In this document: positions 16,099 to 22,883 of the stretch, one piece after another
Numbering within the stretch: the stretch's first letter is position 1
Layout: the number at the start of each line of letters is the position of its first letter
Assembly: GCA_038924905.1 (NCBI GenBank)
Contig: JBCKUK010000021.1
Coordinates: 1-23,144, forward strand
Length of the DNA stretch: 23,144 nucleotides
Reading direction: 5' to 3'
Source of the DNA: JBCKUK01 sp038924905
GTDB taxonomy: Bacteria > Pseudomonadota > Gammaproteobacteria > Burkholderiales > Methylophilaceae
Translations under genes and position numbers: made by a program
Notes under the pieces: model-generated
Told to the model about the DNA's origin: nothing
What the model saw: only the letters and a program-made list of their open reading frames with translations
Database searches by the model: none

Positions 16099-17270
16099 GT
16101 CAGCTCCTTTTCGGCAGTATGTAGCGCATCAATCAAGCGCTTAACGTCATCCAGACTGTGCGCCGCAGATAATGAAATACGCAGGCGCGCTGACCCTTTC
16201 GGCACTGTCGGCGGACGTATTGCTGGCACCAGAATGCCCGATGTTAGCAAATGCTCACTTAAGCTTGAAGCGGCTTGATTGCTACCTATTATCAATGGCT
16301 GTATCGCTGTTTGCGAGTCGGTCAATTGCCAATTTTTCAGAAGTAAATTTGATCTCAAGTAATCAATCAACTGCTTCAAATGGTCTCGGCGCGCCTCGTC
16401 CTGCTCGATAATTCTAAGCGCAACCAGCGCTGTTGCAGACAATGCCGGCGGGCTGGCAGTAGTGTAAATATAAGTACGTGCCTGCTGCAATAAATAATCA
16501 ATCAGCACAGTATCGCCCGCGACAAAGGCACCGAACACCCCAACCGCTTTACCCAAAGTTGCCATGTAAATAATGCGTTTTGATGCTACGTTAAAGTGGC
16601 TCAAAATGCCACGCCCCTGCTGCCCTAAAACACCAAACCCATGCGCATCATCCAGCAGCAGCCAGGCATCATATTTTTCGCACAACTTCAATAATTCAGG
16701 CACAGGTGCCAGGTCACCATCCATACTAAACACCGCATCAGTAAGCACTAACTTTCGTGTTGCCTGGCTTGTTTGCAACATTTTTTTCAGTGCTGCAAGG
16801 TCGTTATGCGGGTAACGCTTGAGTTCAGCGCGAGAAAGAATGGCTGCATCGTTAAGTGATGCGTGGTTGAGCTTGTCGACAAATATTGCGTCGCCACGTC
16901 CTACAAGCGCAGTAACGACGCCGAGATTGGCCATATAGCCGGTAGAAAATAGCAAGGCGGCAGGCAGCCCAACAAAATCCGCCAGCGCTTTTCCCAGTTG
17001 CTGATGATGCTGATGATGACCGGTAATCAGATGCGATGCGCCACTTCCCACCCCTGATTTTTCCGCGCTTTTCTGTAATGCGACAATAAGCCGGGGATGG
17101 TTGGCCAAACCAAGATAATCGTTGCTGCAAAATGAAAGTACGACGCGGCCATCAACAACGATATGTGCACCTTGTGCGCTTTCCAATAGACGTAGCTTAC
17201 GCAACAATCCACTACTGGCACGCTCATCAAGCTCAGCTTGCAAACCGGCAAATAATTTATTCGCAGCCAA
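16095..17270 (-). CDS. bioF: 8-amino-7-oxononanoate synthase
   Basis: PLP enzyme condensing pimeloyl-ACP with L-alanine. The 391-residue product has the NDYLGLANHP motif, SGVGSGASHLITGHHQHHQQLG, the LDDAHGFGVLG motif, and the PLP lysine in MATLGKAVGVFGAF (Lys241). The C-terminus has IRPPTVPKGSARLRISLSA, characteristic of the alpha-oxoamine synthase family. The start is TTG at 17270: an in-frame stop lies two codons upstream, and the next methionine is well inside the fold. It begins eight bases after the bioB stop, with only a weak ribosome binding site, suggesting coupling to bioB translation. Confidence 0.95.
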   Translation of the reverse strand: MAANKLFAGLQAELDERASSGLLRKLRLLESAQGAHIVVDGRVVLSFCSNDYLGLANHPRLIVALQKSAEKSGVGSGASHLITGHHQHHQQLGKALADFVGLPAALLFSTGYMANLGVVTALVGRGDAIFVDKLNHASLNDAAILSRAELKRYPHNDLAALKKMLQTSQATRKLVLTDAVFSMDGDLAPVPELLKLCEKYDAWLLLDDAHGFGVLGQQGRGILSHFNVASKRIIYMATLGKAVGVFGAFVAGDTVLIDYLLQQARTYIYTTASPPALSATALVALRIIEQDEARRDHLKQLIDYLRSNLLLKNWQLTDSQTAIQPLIIGSNQAASSLSEHLLTSGILVPAIRPPTVPKGSARLRISLSAAHSLDDVKRLIDALHTAEKELT

Positions 17271-17278
17271 TGGCTAAC

Positions 17279-18298
17279 TTAAGCCGAGTGAATGCCAGGC
17301 TTGTTGATACCAAGTTTGGCAAATAATTTCTTGTCCGCTTCGGCCTTGGGGTTGCCTGTCGTCAGCAATTTTTCGCCGTAAAAAATCGAGTTCGCGCCAG
17401 CAATAAAACAAAGTGCCTGTATGGCTTCTGACATGCTTTGACGGCCGGCAGACAGGCGCACATAACTCGCTGGCATAGTAATGCGCGCCGCCGCAATGGT
17501 ACGTACAAACTCCAGTGGATCCAGCGCGTCTGTACCATGTAATGGCGTGCCTTCTACCTGCGTAAGCAAATTGATAGGCACGCTTTCTGGTGGGCGTTCC
17601 ATATTGGCAAGCTGCGCCAGAAAACCTGCGCGCTGTTTGCGTGTTTCACCCATGCCAATGATGCCACCACTGCATACATGAATATCGGCTTCGCGCACAC
17701 GCTCCAGCGTATCCAGGCGGTCCTGATAGGTGCGCGTAGTGATTACTTCGCCATAAAATTCAGGGGCGGTATCCAGATTGTGGTTGTAGTAATCCAACCC
17801 GGCTTCCTTCAGTTGCTCCGCCTGGCCGTCTTTTAGCATGCCCAAAGTGGCGCAGCTCTCTAGCCCCATGGCTTTTACCGCTGCTACCATTTTGAGAACA
17901 GGCTCTAAATCGCGCTGCTTGGGGCCACGCCACGCGGCACCCATGCAAAAGCGCGTTGCGCCGCTGTCTTTTGCGGCTTGCGCCGCTGCAACAACGTCAT
18001 CCAACGCCATTAAATCCTGATCTTCAACATCGGTGTGATAACGTGCCGCTTGCGGGCAATAGCTACAATCCTCCGAACAGCCGCCGGTTTTAATGGAGAG
18101 CAAGGTGCTGACTTGTACAGCGTTGGGGTCAAAGTGTTCGCGGTGCACGCTTTGCGCGCGGTAGATCAAATCGCTGAAGGGCAGCTCAAACAATTCAACA
18201 ATCTGTGCCACACTCCAACGCATTTCAGCTTCACTTTTAGATACACTACGCTTAATGGTGCTGGTATTGATGATTGTTTCAGTGACGGTTTCAAGCAT
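17279..18298 (-). CDS. bioB: Biotin synthase
   Basis: Radical-SAM enzyme inserting sulfur into dethiobiotin. The 339-residue product has the CxxxCxxC cluster motif CSEDCSYC (Cys74, Cys78, Cys81) for the 4Fe-4S cluster, the FCMGAAWRGP segment, YYNHNLDT, and CSGGIIGMGE with conserved ligands of the auxiliary cluster. A 20-residue N-terminal extension before the conserved core (through about SKSEAEMRWS) is variable. ATG at 18298 is preceded by GGAG at proper spacing. First gene of the biotin operon, divergent from comF; regulation discussed with its promoter. Confidence 0.97.
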   Translation of the reverse strand: MLETVTETIINTSTIKRSVSKSEAEMRWSVAQIVELFELPFSDLIYRAQSVHREHFDPNAVQVSTLLSIKTGGCSEDCSYCPQAARYHTDVEDQDLMALDDVVAAAQAAKDSGATRFCMGAAWRGPKQRDLEPVLKMVAAVKAMGLESCATLGMLKDGQAEQLKEAGLDYYNHNLDTAPEFYGEVITTRTYQDRLDTLERVREADIHVCSGGIIGMGETRKQRAGFLAQLANMERPPESVPINLLTQVEGTPLHGTDALDPLEFVRTIAAARITMPASYVRLSAGRQSMSEAIQALCFIAGANSIFYGEKLLTTGNPKAEADKKLFAKLGINKPGIHSA

Positions 18299-18344
18299 TG
18301 TTGGTCTCCGCTGGTTTCAGGAACCTCTGATTAATGTGAGGTGA

Positions 18345-18374
18345 ATTATATCTTGTTAAGAAGAAAGACAGCAA
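18345..18374 (-). promoter_or_regulatory. bioB operon promoter
   Basis: On the minus strand TTGCTG (18369-18374) and a perfect TATAAT (18345-18350) are separated by 18 bases. Transcription would start about 40 bases upstream of the bioB ATG. The -35 box directly abuts the TTG start codon of the divergent comF gene, so regulation of the two could interact. Confidence 0.55.
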
Positions 18375-18386
18375 TTGATTAACCAA
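18353..18386. promoter_or_regulatory. Imperfect 34-bp dyad over the bioB promoter, candidate BirA-type operator
   Basis: On the plus strand TTGTTAA (18353-18359) and TTAACCAA (18379-18386) form an imperfect inverted pair across the bioB -35 box and spacer. The outer TTG to CAA distance is 34 bases, equal to that of the E. coli biotin operator (TTGTAAACC and GGTTTACAA). However only about 10 of the 18 half-site bases match that consensus, so the assignment is weak. Confidence 0.3.
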
Positions 18387-19070
18387 TGGTCAAAATTTAA
18401 TCAAATGTTTTTACCGCAAGCCTGCATGCTCTGCACGGCAAGCAATGGCGGTGCACTGGCGCTATGTAGTGATTGTCTGAAAGGCTTGCCCTGGCATAAT
18501 GCGGCGCGTTGTCCGCAATGCGCATTACCTGCCTTGGATAATCAACTTTGCGGTCATTGTCTTCATTCGCCGCCGGATTTTGACGCCACGCAAGCTTTGT
18601 TCCGCTACGAATATCCGTTTGACGCCATGCTGCAACGTTTTAAATACAATCAGCAGCTAGCGATGGCAAATACTTTCGGCACGCTGCTGGCTAGCTCTAT
18701 CAAGCTCACGATACGGCCTGATGTCATTATTCCCATGCCGCTGCACCCGAAACGCCTGCAACAACGCGGATTTAACCAGTCGCTCGAATTCAGCCGCATT
18801 TTAGCCAAACAGTTCAATATAAGACTGGATCACCAATCCTGCATTAGAACAAAGCTAGCACCGCCGCAAGCCAGCTTGCCATTGAAGGCACGGGTGAAGA
18901 ATATGCGCGGTGCTTTTCGCTGCAATAGCCAATTGAAGGGTTTACGCATTGCGCTGGTAGATGATGTGATGACGACCGGCGCCAGCTTGAATGCGCTTGC
19001 CAGTGCGGTTAAAAAGGCTGGTGCGACACATGTAGAATGTTGGGTTTTGGCGCGCACCCTGCCCCGGTGA
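18375..19070 (+). CDS. comF: ComF family phosphoribosyltransferase-like protein
   Basis: Double-zinc-ribbon plus phosphoribosyltransferase fold; ComF is needed for DNA uptake in naturally competent bacteria, though its biochemical role is unsettled and many non-competent bacteria keep it. The product (231 residues) has cysteine pairs CMLC, CSDC, CPQC and CGHC in the first 65 residues, then IPMPLHPKRLQQRGFNQS and the PRPP-binding motif VDDVMTTGASLNAL. Start is uncertain: TTG 18375 has a purine-rich AAGAAGAAAG stretch ahead of it, while ATG 18405 (MFLPQACMLC) has no ribosome binding site. The longer form resembles other N-termini of this family with an aromatic helix before FLPQxC. Confidence 0.9.
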   Translation: MINQWSKFNQMFLPQACMLCTASNGGALALCSDCLKGLPWHNAARCPQCALPALDNQLCGHCLHSPPDFDATQALFRYEYPFDAMLQRFKYNQQLAMANTFGTLLASSIKLTIRPDVIIPMPLHPKRLQQRGFNQSLEFSRILAKQFNIRLDHQSCIRTKLAPPQASLPLKARVKNMRGAFRCNSQLKGLRIALVDDVMTTGASLNALASAVKKAGATHVECWVLARTLPR

Positions 19071-19089
19071 TTGCGGCAGAAAACCGCAA
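19071..19089. terminator. Hairpin between convergent comF and MshEN-domain gene
   Basis: TTGCGG (19071-19076) and CCGCAA (19084-19089) form a perfect 6-bp stem with a 7-base loop, beginning at the base after the comF stop codon. There is no U tract in either direction, so rho-independent activity would be weak. It ends one base before the second stop codon (19090-19092) of the MshEN gene read through its amber codon. Confidence 0.35.
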
Positions 19090-19176
19090 CTAGCGCAAGC
19101 GCTGGCGAATTTGCTTCAAACGCTGGTCAACAAACTGTGCCAGTTCAGGGCTCAGATTGGCGTCATTTTGTGCACG

Positions 19177-19728
19177 CTAAAATGCTTCCTGCGCTTCTTC
19201 AGCGGTCTGGCCAGTGCCCATTGTTGCAAAGTCAACAACGCTATCACCCAGCTCCTGCCCCAGCTCTTGCGCCAGACTGGATATTTTTTCGGTATGGCGG
19301 TAAGTACGGTCGATCACCTGCAACACGTAGCTTTCCAGGACAACCGCCAGCTCGATCTCTCTACGCAGCAAACGTGCAATTTCGTCATAAGCAAATAAAT
19401 CGGTAGGGTCGGCTATCCCTACCAGATAGCTATTGTCACGATCTTCCAGCACAATGGCACGGAAGCGTCGCGCCTGGGCTTCTGGCAACTTTCTCAGAGT
19501 TTCTGTTTTTGTGTTGTACTGCTTGAGGTCAATGAACGGGATTTGCAACTGACGTGCCAGTGCTTCAGAAATCTGTGTTTCTGTGACGTAACCACTTTCA
19601 ACAAAAACCCTACCTAACTTGCGGCCGGAACGTTTCTGCTCTTCCAGTAATTTAGTGAGCTGGTCTTCTGTAATTAATGCTTGCTGAACTAGAATTTCAC
19701 CGAGACGAATTTTTTCCGGACGTGGCAT
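19177..19728 (-). CDS. Stand-alone MshEN (GspE/PilB N-terminal) domain protein, predicted c-di-GMP receptor
   Basis: 183 residues, no signal peptide or membrane segment, no Walker motifs. It consists of the N-terminal domain of type II secretion/pilus ATPases. Residues 8-31 (RLGEILVQQALI...LLEEQ) and 37-60 (KLGRVFVESGYV...ALARQ) fit the MshEN motif RLGxx(LVI)(LVI)xxG(LVI)(LVI)xxxxLxxxLxxQ twice, with the five-residue spacer described for c-di-GMP-binding MshEN domains; the first copy has Ala for the central Gly and the second Lys for Arg. The second half (FIDLKQYNT, YLVGIADPTDLFAYDEI) is the usual companion subdomain. The ATPase part is absent. The TAG stop is followed in frame by 28 coding-like codons ending at 19090. 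Convergent with comF; probably monocistronic. Confidence 0.85.
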   Translation of the reverse strand: MPRPEKIRLGEILVQQALITEDQLTKLLEEQKRSGRKLGRVFVESGYVTETQISEALARQLQIPFIDLKQYNTKTETLRKLPEAQARRFRAIVLEDRDNSYLVGIADPTDLFAYDEIARLLRREIELAVVLESYVLQVIDRTYRHTEKISSLAQELGQELGDSVVDFATMGTGQTAEEAQEAF

Positions 19729-19751
19729 GCAGGCCTCAAAATTATCTATTG

Positions 19752-19768
19752 TGGTTTATCATAAACCA
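19752..19768. promoter_or_regulatory. Palindrome in the MshEN/trmL divergent region, possible operator
   Basis: TGGTTTAT-C-ATAAACCA is a perfect 17-bp hyphenated palindrome, 23 bases upstream of the MshEN-gene ATG and 36 bases upstream of trmL. It overlaps a weak minus-strand promoter-like pair (TTGGTT 19764-19769, GATAAT 19741-19746, spacer 17), although that pair would leave almost no leader. Size and position suit a dimeric repressor; no regulator gene is adjacent. Confidence 0.4.
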
Positions 19769-19804
19769 ATTCTATGTCATTGATCGCAAAAAACAATCTA
19801 AACC

Positions 19805-20269
19805 ATGTTCGATATTATTCTTTATCAGCCGGAAATACCGCCCAACACCGGCAATATCATTCGCCTGTGCGCCAATACTGGGGCAGGCTTGCATCTGGTA
19901 AAGCCTTTGGGATTTTCACTGGAAGACAAGCAATTAAAGCGCGCCGGGCTGGATTATCACGAATTTGCCACGCTAAAAATACATGAGAGCTGGCAAACTT
20001 GCTGCGAGGTACTGGCTGGCAGGCGTATGTTTGCGCTGACTACCAAGGGTAGCGCACGTTACAGCGATATAAAATTCAAACCTGGGGATGTGTTTGTATT
20101 TGGCCCGGAAACACGCGGCCTGCCGCCTGAAATACTCGAGCAATTTGCGCCAGAGAACAAGATTCGCCTGCCGATGCTGCCGCAAAGTCGCAGCCTGAAT
20201 TTATCCAACTCCGCCGCAGTGCTAATTTATGAGGCTTGGCGGCAGAATGGCTTTGAAGGCGGGGTTTGA
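19805..20269 (+). CDS. trmL: tRNA (cytidine(34)-2'-O)-methyltransferase TrmL
   Basis: SPOUT-class enzyme methylating the 2'-OH of the wobble nucleotide in tRNA-Leu isoacceptors, using SAM as a homodimer. The 154-residue product has motif 1 PPNTGNIIRLCANTG, the DVFVFGPETRGLP loop, and the knot-forming RSLNLSNSAAVLIYEA. Length matches E. coli TrmL (157). The ATG has a poor ribosome binding site. Its TGA stop lies inside the first copy of a 22-bp direct repeat. In E. coli trmL (yibK) lies close to gpsA and secB; here it is convergent with gpsA and separated from it by repeats. Confidence 0.95.
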   Translation: MFDIILYQPEIPPNTGNIIRLCANTGAGLHLVKPLGFSLEDKQLKRAGLDYHEFATLKIHESWQTCCEVLAGRRMFALTTKGSARYSDIKFKPGDVFVFGPETRGLPPEILEQFAPENKIRLPMLPQSRSLNLSNSAAVLIYEAWRQNGFEGGV

Positions 20270-20282
20270 TTGTCATTCCTGC
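20261..20282 (+). repeat. 22-bp direct repeat, copy 1 (includes trmL stop)
   Basis: Matches 20451-20472 at 20 of 22 positions (consensus begins GGGGTYTGATTGTCATTCC). This copy lacks the inverted arm that follows the second copy, so it looks like half of a GTCATTCCCGC-type palindromic repeat. It contains the trmL stop codon. Confidence 0.6.
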
Positions 20283-20292
20283 GTTATCTTTT

Positions 20293-20450
20293 ACCCCCAC
20301 CCTAGCCCTCCCCCTTAAAGGGTGAGGGAGCCAACATATAATTAGCGCTCCTTCCCCTTAATTTAGGGGGAAGTTGAGCAAACAAGAGAATCCAAAGCCG
20401 TGAGTGAAAGCGCTCCTTCCACTTTTTAAGGGGAAGGTTGGGATGGGGGT
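20293..20450. repeat. 158-bp palindromic repeat mosaic with terminal inverted repeats (MITE/REP-like)
   Basis: The left end (20293-20319, beginning ACCCCCACCCTAGCCCTC) and the reverse complement of the right end (20425-20450) agree at about 22 of 27 positions. Inside are a nested hairpin (CTTCCCC 20351-20357 with GGGGAAG 20367-20373), another hairpin formed by the left end itself (CCCTCCCCCTT with AAGGGTGAGGG), and a 12-bp direct repeat AGCGCTCCTTCC (20344-20355, 20409-20420). No open reading frame. Such CCCTCCCC/GGGGAGGG palindromes recur between genes in many proteobacteria. Probably a non-autonomous mobile repeat that may also act as a bidirectional terminator for trmL and gpsA. Confidence 0.65.
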
Positions 20451-20461
20451 GGGGTCTGATT

Positions 20462-20487
20462 GTCATTCCCGCCTGCGCGGGAATGAC
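20462..20487. repeat. GTCATTCCCGC palindromic repeat (11-bp stem)
   Basis: GTCATTCCCGC (20462-20472) and GCGGGAATGAC (20477-20487) form a perfect 11-bp stem with a CTGC loop. This is a widespread intergenic REP-like hairpin in proteobacteria. The left arm is part of copy 2 of the 22-bp direct repeat. The remaining 20488-20583 shows no gene or clear structure. Confidence 0.7.
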
Positions 20488-20583
20488 GAACTAGAAGGAG
20501 AGTTTGCAGGGCATTAGCGCGGGTCGGGGAAAACCAATGCCTGATATTCAAAGGATTGCTGCTTAGCTGACGCTTAAAACAAA

Positions 20584-21573
20584 TTAGTGGGATTCCGCCT
20601 TCTGCTCTCTCTTAAGCAGGTTTTCAACTGCCACTCGAGGTGACCTGCCGTGTGATAGCACTTGATCTACCTCTTGCGTAATCGGCATCTCCACGCCCAG
20701 CTCAGCGGCGCGCTTGAGTACCTCTCGCGCCGTATGCACACCCTCGGCTACGTGACCCAGACTGTGCAAAACCTCATCCAGAGTTTGACCGTGAGCCAGG
20801 CGTAAGCCCACTTCTCGATTGCGCGAATAATCACCGGTGCATGTCAGTACCAGGTCGCCAATGCCGGTCAAGCCCATAAAAGTTTCCCGCTTGCCGCCCA
20901 AAGCCATACCAAAACGCGTCATCTCAGCCAAGCCGCGAGTAATCAGGGCTGCGCGCGCATTGGTGCCAAACTGCATGCCATCACTAATGCCGGCGGCAAT
21001 CGCCATGACATTCTTAATCGCGCCTCCTACCGATACACCAATGACATCGGTACTGGTATAAACCCTGAAATTGCCGCTGTGCAGCATTGCACCCGCTTTA
21101 CGTGCAAAAGCCTCGTCAGGTGACGCGATAGTGGCTGCGGTGGGTAAATCTCTTACCAGTTCCGCCGCAAAGCTGGGGCCTGAAAGTGCGCCCCACAAAT
21201 GGCCGTTGCCTAACACTTCTTGCGCAACCTCATGTGGTAATTTGGCTGTGCCACTTTCCAGACCTTTAGAGGCCCAAATGACAGGTACCTTACAACCCAG
21301 TTTTTTGATGGCTTCCAGCATGCCGCGAAAGCCGGCGGTAGGCACCACAGACAGAATTAAATCAGAGTCTTTGAGCGCGACACCTAGATCGCCCTCCGGC
21401 TGCAGATTATCGTTAAACGAGAAATCGCCGAGATATTGGTGATTGGCGCGCACTTCGCGCATGGCAGATAAATGTGATTGGTTGCGTGTCCACAATGCGA
21501 CCGGGTGCTCACGACTGATTTGCAGCGCCAGCGCGGTACCCCAGGCGCCTGCGCCTAGCACAGTGACCTTCAT
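20584..21573 (-). CDS. gpsA: Glycerol-3-phosphate dehydrogenase [NAD(P)+]
   Basis: Reduces dihydroxyacetone phosphate to sn-glycerol 3-phosphate for phospholipid synthesis (cytosolic). The product (329 residues) has the dinucleotide-binding N-terminus VTVLGAGAWGTALAL, the WASKGLE and GPSFAAE segments, and the catalytic-lysine region GGAIKNVMAIAAGISDG. The frame is open to an ATG at 21582, but the ATG at 21573 overlaps the stop of the upstream gene by ATGA, follows a GGGG sequence, and starts MKVTVLGAG as in the family, so it is preferred. Last gene of the rhodanese-grxC-secB-SH3-gpsA run. Confidence 0.96.
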   Translation of the reverse strand: MKVTVLGAGAWGTALALQISREHPVALWTRNQSHLSAMREVRANHQYLGDFSFNDNLQPEGDLGVALKDSDLILSVVPTAGFRGMLEAIKKLGCKVPVIWASKGLESGTAKLPHEVAQEVLGNGHLWGALSGPSFAAELVRDLPTAATIASPDEAFARKAGAMLHSGNFRVYTSTDVIGVSVGGAIKNVMAIAAGISDGMQFGTNARAALITRGLAEMTRFGMALGGKRETFMGLTGIGDLVLTCTGDYSRNREVGLRLAHGQTLDEVLHSLGHVAEGVHTAREVLKRAAELGVEMPITQEVDQVLSHGRSPRVAVENLLKREQKAESH

Positions 21574-22025
21574 AGACCCCATACCGACGAAGACAGGATG
21601 TAGCCAGTCAAACCATCGCGATGCTTAACCTTAACCCAGCCATTAGTCGCTGTTTCCAGCAATTCCAGCACCACGTCTTTTTCTGCTCGGCAAACCAGGT
21701 CAGATGCGGCATCTGCCGATTGTCGAATTTCTGCTTGATTGAGGGTGACCAGCACCGTGCGTTTGCTTGCCAATTGCTTGGCTTCAACCCAGCTTAATCC
21801 ACCCTGATGATCGCGCACTTTGAGCCAGTCATCCAGATTGACGATGACTTCAACCGGGGAACCTTGACCGATAACAAACAGTTTTTTTCCTTGTGCTGAA
21901 GGCGCATCAAACAGCACTGTCTTAGGTGCTGCAATAGACCGATATTCCTGCGCTAAAGCCATATTTGGCGCCAGCACTATGAGCAAGCCGATAAGGGCGT
22001 AGCGTTTAATGGGTAACTGCACCAT
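21570..22025 (-). CDS. Exported SH3-domain protein
   Basis: Small exported protein with two SH3_3-like repeats, probably binding cell-wall or envelope material; role unknown. From ATG 22025 the 151-residue product has a clear signal peptide (KRYALIGLLIVLAPNMALA, cleavage before QEYRS), then two similar modules: one with VLFDAPSAQGKKLFVIGQGSPVEVI...WLKVRDHQGGLSWVEA and one with AEIRQSADAASDLV...WVKVKHRDGLTGYILSS. The frame is open 35 codons further upstream, but that part lies over secB and would put the signal peptide internally. Start overlaps the end of secB by 20 bases and its stop overlaps gpsA by four, so translation is probably coupled. Confidence 0.82.
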   Translation of the reverse strand: MVQLPIKRYALIGLLIVLAPNMALAQEYRSIAAPKTVLFDAPSAQGKKLFVIGQGSPVEVIVNLDDWLKVRDHQGGLSWVEAKQLASKRTVLVTLNQAEIRQSADAASDLVCRAEKDVVLELLETATNGWVKVKHRDGLTGYILSSSVWGL

Positions 22026-22542
22026 CAGCGCCCGCGGCTGCGCCTTCAACTTTTTGTTGTTTTTGCTGCGCATACAATGACTCAAAATTAATCGGGCTGA
22101 GCAATACAGGCGGGAACCCGCCACGTGCAATCAAATCAGATACGGCCTCGCGCGCATATGGGAAGAGAATATTGGGGCAAGTGACGCTGACAATAATCTC
22201 AATATTTTCCAGAGGAATATTACGCACCTGGAAAATGCCGGCCTGGACAACCTCAACCAAAAATACAGTTTTGTCTTCGATTTTAGAGGTCACAGTCACT
22301 GAGAGAGCTACTTCATACACACCTTCTTCCAGCTTGGTTACCTTGTTGCCAAGCTCTATGCTGACTTGAGGAGTCTCGCGTTGCATAAAGACTGCTGGCG
22401 CATTGGGGATCTCCAAAGACAAGTCCTTTACATATATTTTTTCAATACTAAAACCGGGCTGTTGATCCTGTTTTGGTGCTTCCTGTTCTGCTGCTACTGG
22501 TTCTGCTGGTTTTGCTGGTTTTGCTTTTTTGGCTTCTGCCAT
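22006..22542 (-). CDS. secB: Protein-export chaperone SecB
   Basis: Tetrameric cytosolic chaperone that holds preproteins unfolded and hands them to SecA. The conserved core (FSIEKIYVKDLSLEIPNAPAVF near residue 31, IEIIVSVTCPNILFPYAREAVSDLIARGGFPPVLLSPINFESLY) is intact. Compared with E. coli SecB (155 residues) the 178-residue product has an extra N-terminal tail of about 28 residues rich in Ala, Lys, Pro and Glu, encoded by imperfect GCTGGTTTT-type repeats read on the other strand (22488-22522). AGGGAAAA precedes the ATG. Part of the conserved grxC-secB-gpsA cluster. Confidence 0.96.
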   Translation of the reverse strand: MAEAKKAKPAKPAEPVAAEQEAPKQDQQPGFSIEKIYVKDLSLEIPNAPAVFMQRETPQVSIELGNKVTKLEEGVYEVALSVTVTSKIEDKTVFLVEVVQAGIFQVRNIPLENIEIIVSVTCPNILFPYAREAVSDLIARGGFPPVLLSPINFESLYAQQKQQKVEGAAAGADGAVTH

Positions 22543-22578
22543 GATTTTCCCTAAATAAACTCTCTAAAATAATGCGTC

Positions 22579-22607
22579 ATTCTAACCGCTTACGTCCGGC
22601 TTTTGAA
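22579..22607 (-). promoter_or_regulatory. Candidate secB promoter
   Basis: On the minus strand TTCAAA (22602-22607) and TAGAAT (22579-22584) are separated by 17 bases, in the 83-bp gap between grxC and secB. This would allow secB-SH3-gpsA to be transcribed independently of grxC. Confidence 0.4.
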
Positions 22608-22625
22608 CTCAAATATCGCGCGTTA

Positions 22626-22883
22626 CTAATTCCCCAATAGCTGCTCCAGCTTGCCAGCCAAATCCAGTGCTCGCAATTCTTCAAAGCCGCCAATATGCTG
22701 CTCATCAATATAAATTTGCGGAACTGTGCGGCGGCCGGTTTTTTCCATCATTTCCAGGCGTAATTCAGGCTCTAGGTCCACCCGAATTTTATTGATGTCC
22801 CTAACGCCCCTGTTGGTCAACAACCGTTCTGCATTCATGCAGAATGGGCAGCTGGCCGTGGTATACATCACAATATTAGTCAT
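22626..22883 (-). CDS. grxC: Glutaredoxin 3
   Basis: Glutathione-dependent dithiol oxidoreductase of 85 residues. The active site is CPFC (residues 12-15; CPYC is the commoner version), followed by the TVPQIYI cis-proline motif and HIGGFEEL glutathione-binding segment. Full length for the family. Its ATG overlaps the end of the rhodanese gene by eight bases (22876-22883). Neighbours rhodanese and secB match the E. coli yibN-grxC-secB arrangement. Confidence 0.96.
   Translation of the reverse strand: MTNIVMYTTASCPFCMNAERLLTNRGVRDINKIRVDLEPELRLEMMEKTGRRTVPQIYIDEQHIGGFEELRALDLAGKLEQLLGN

Noticed and set aside
20261..20487. Repeated segments considered as a CRISPR array
   Set aside because: The repeats differ in type and spacing, are palindromic, and show no regular spacer pattern or cas genes.
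22026..22130. 35-residue N-terminal extension of the SH3 protein
   Set aside because: It overlaps the secB coding region and would place the signal peptide inside the protein; ATG 22025 gives a normal exported protein.
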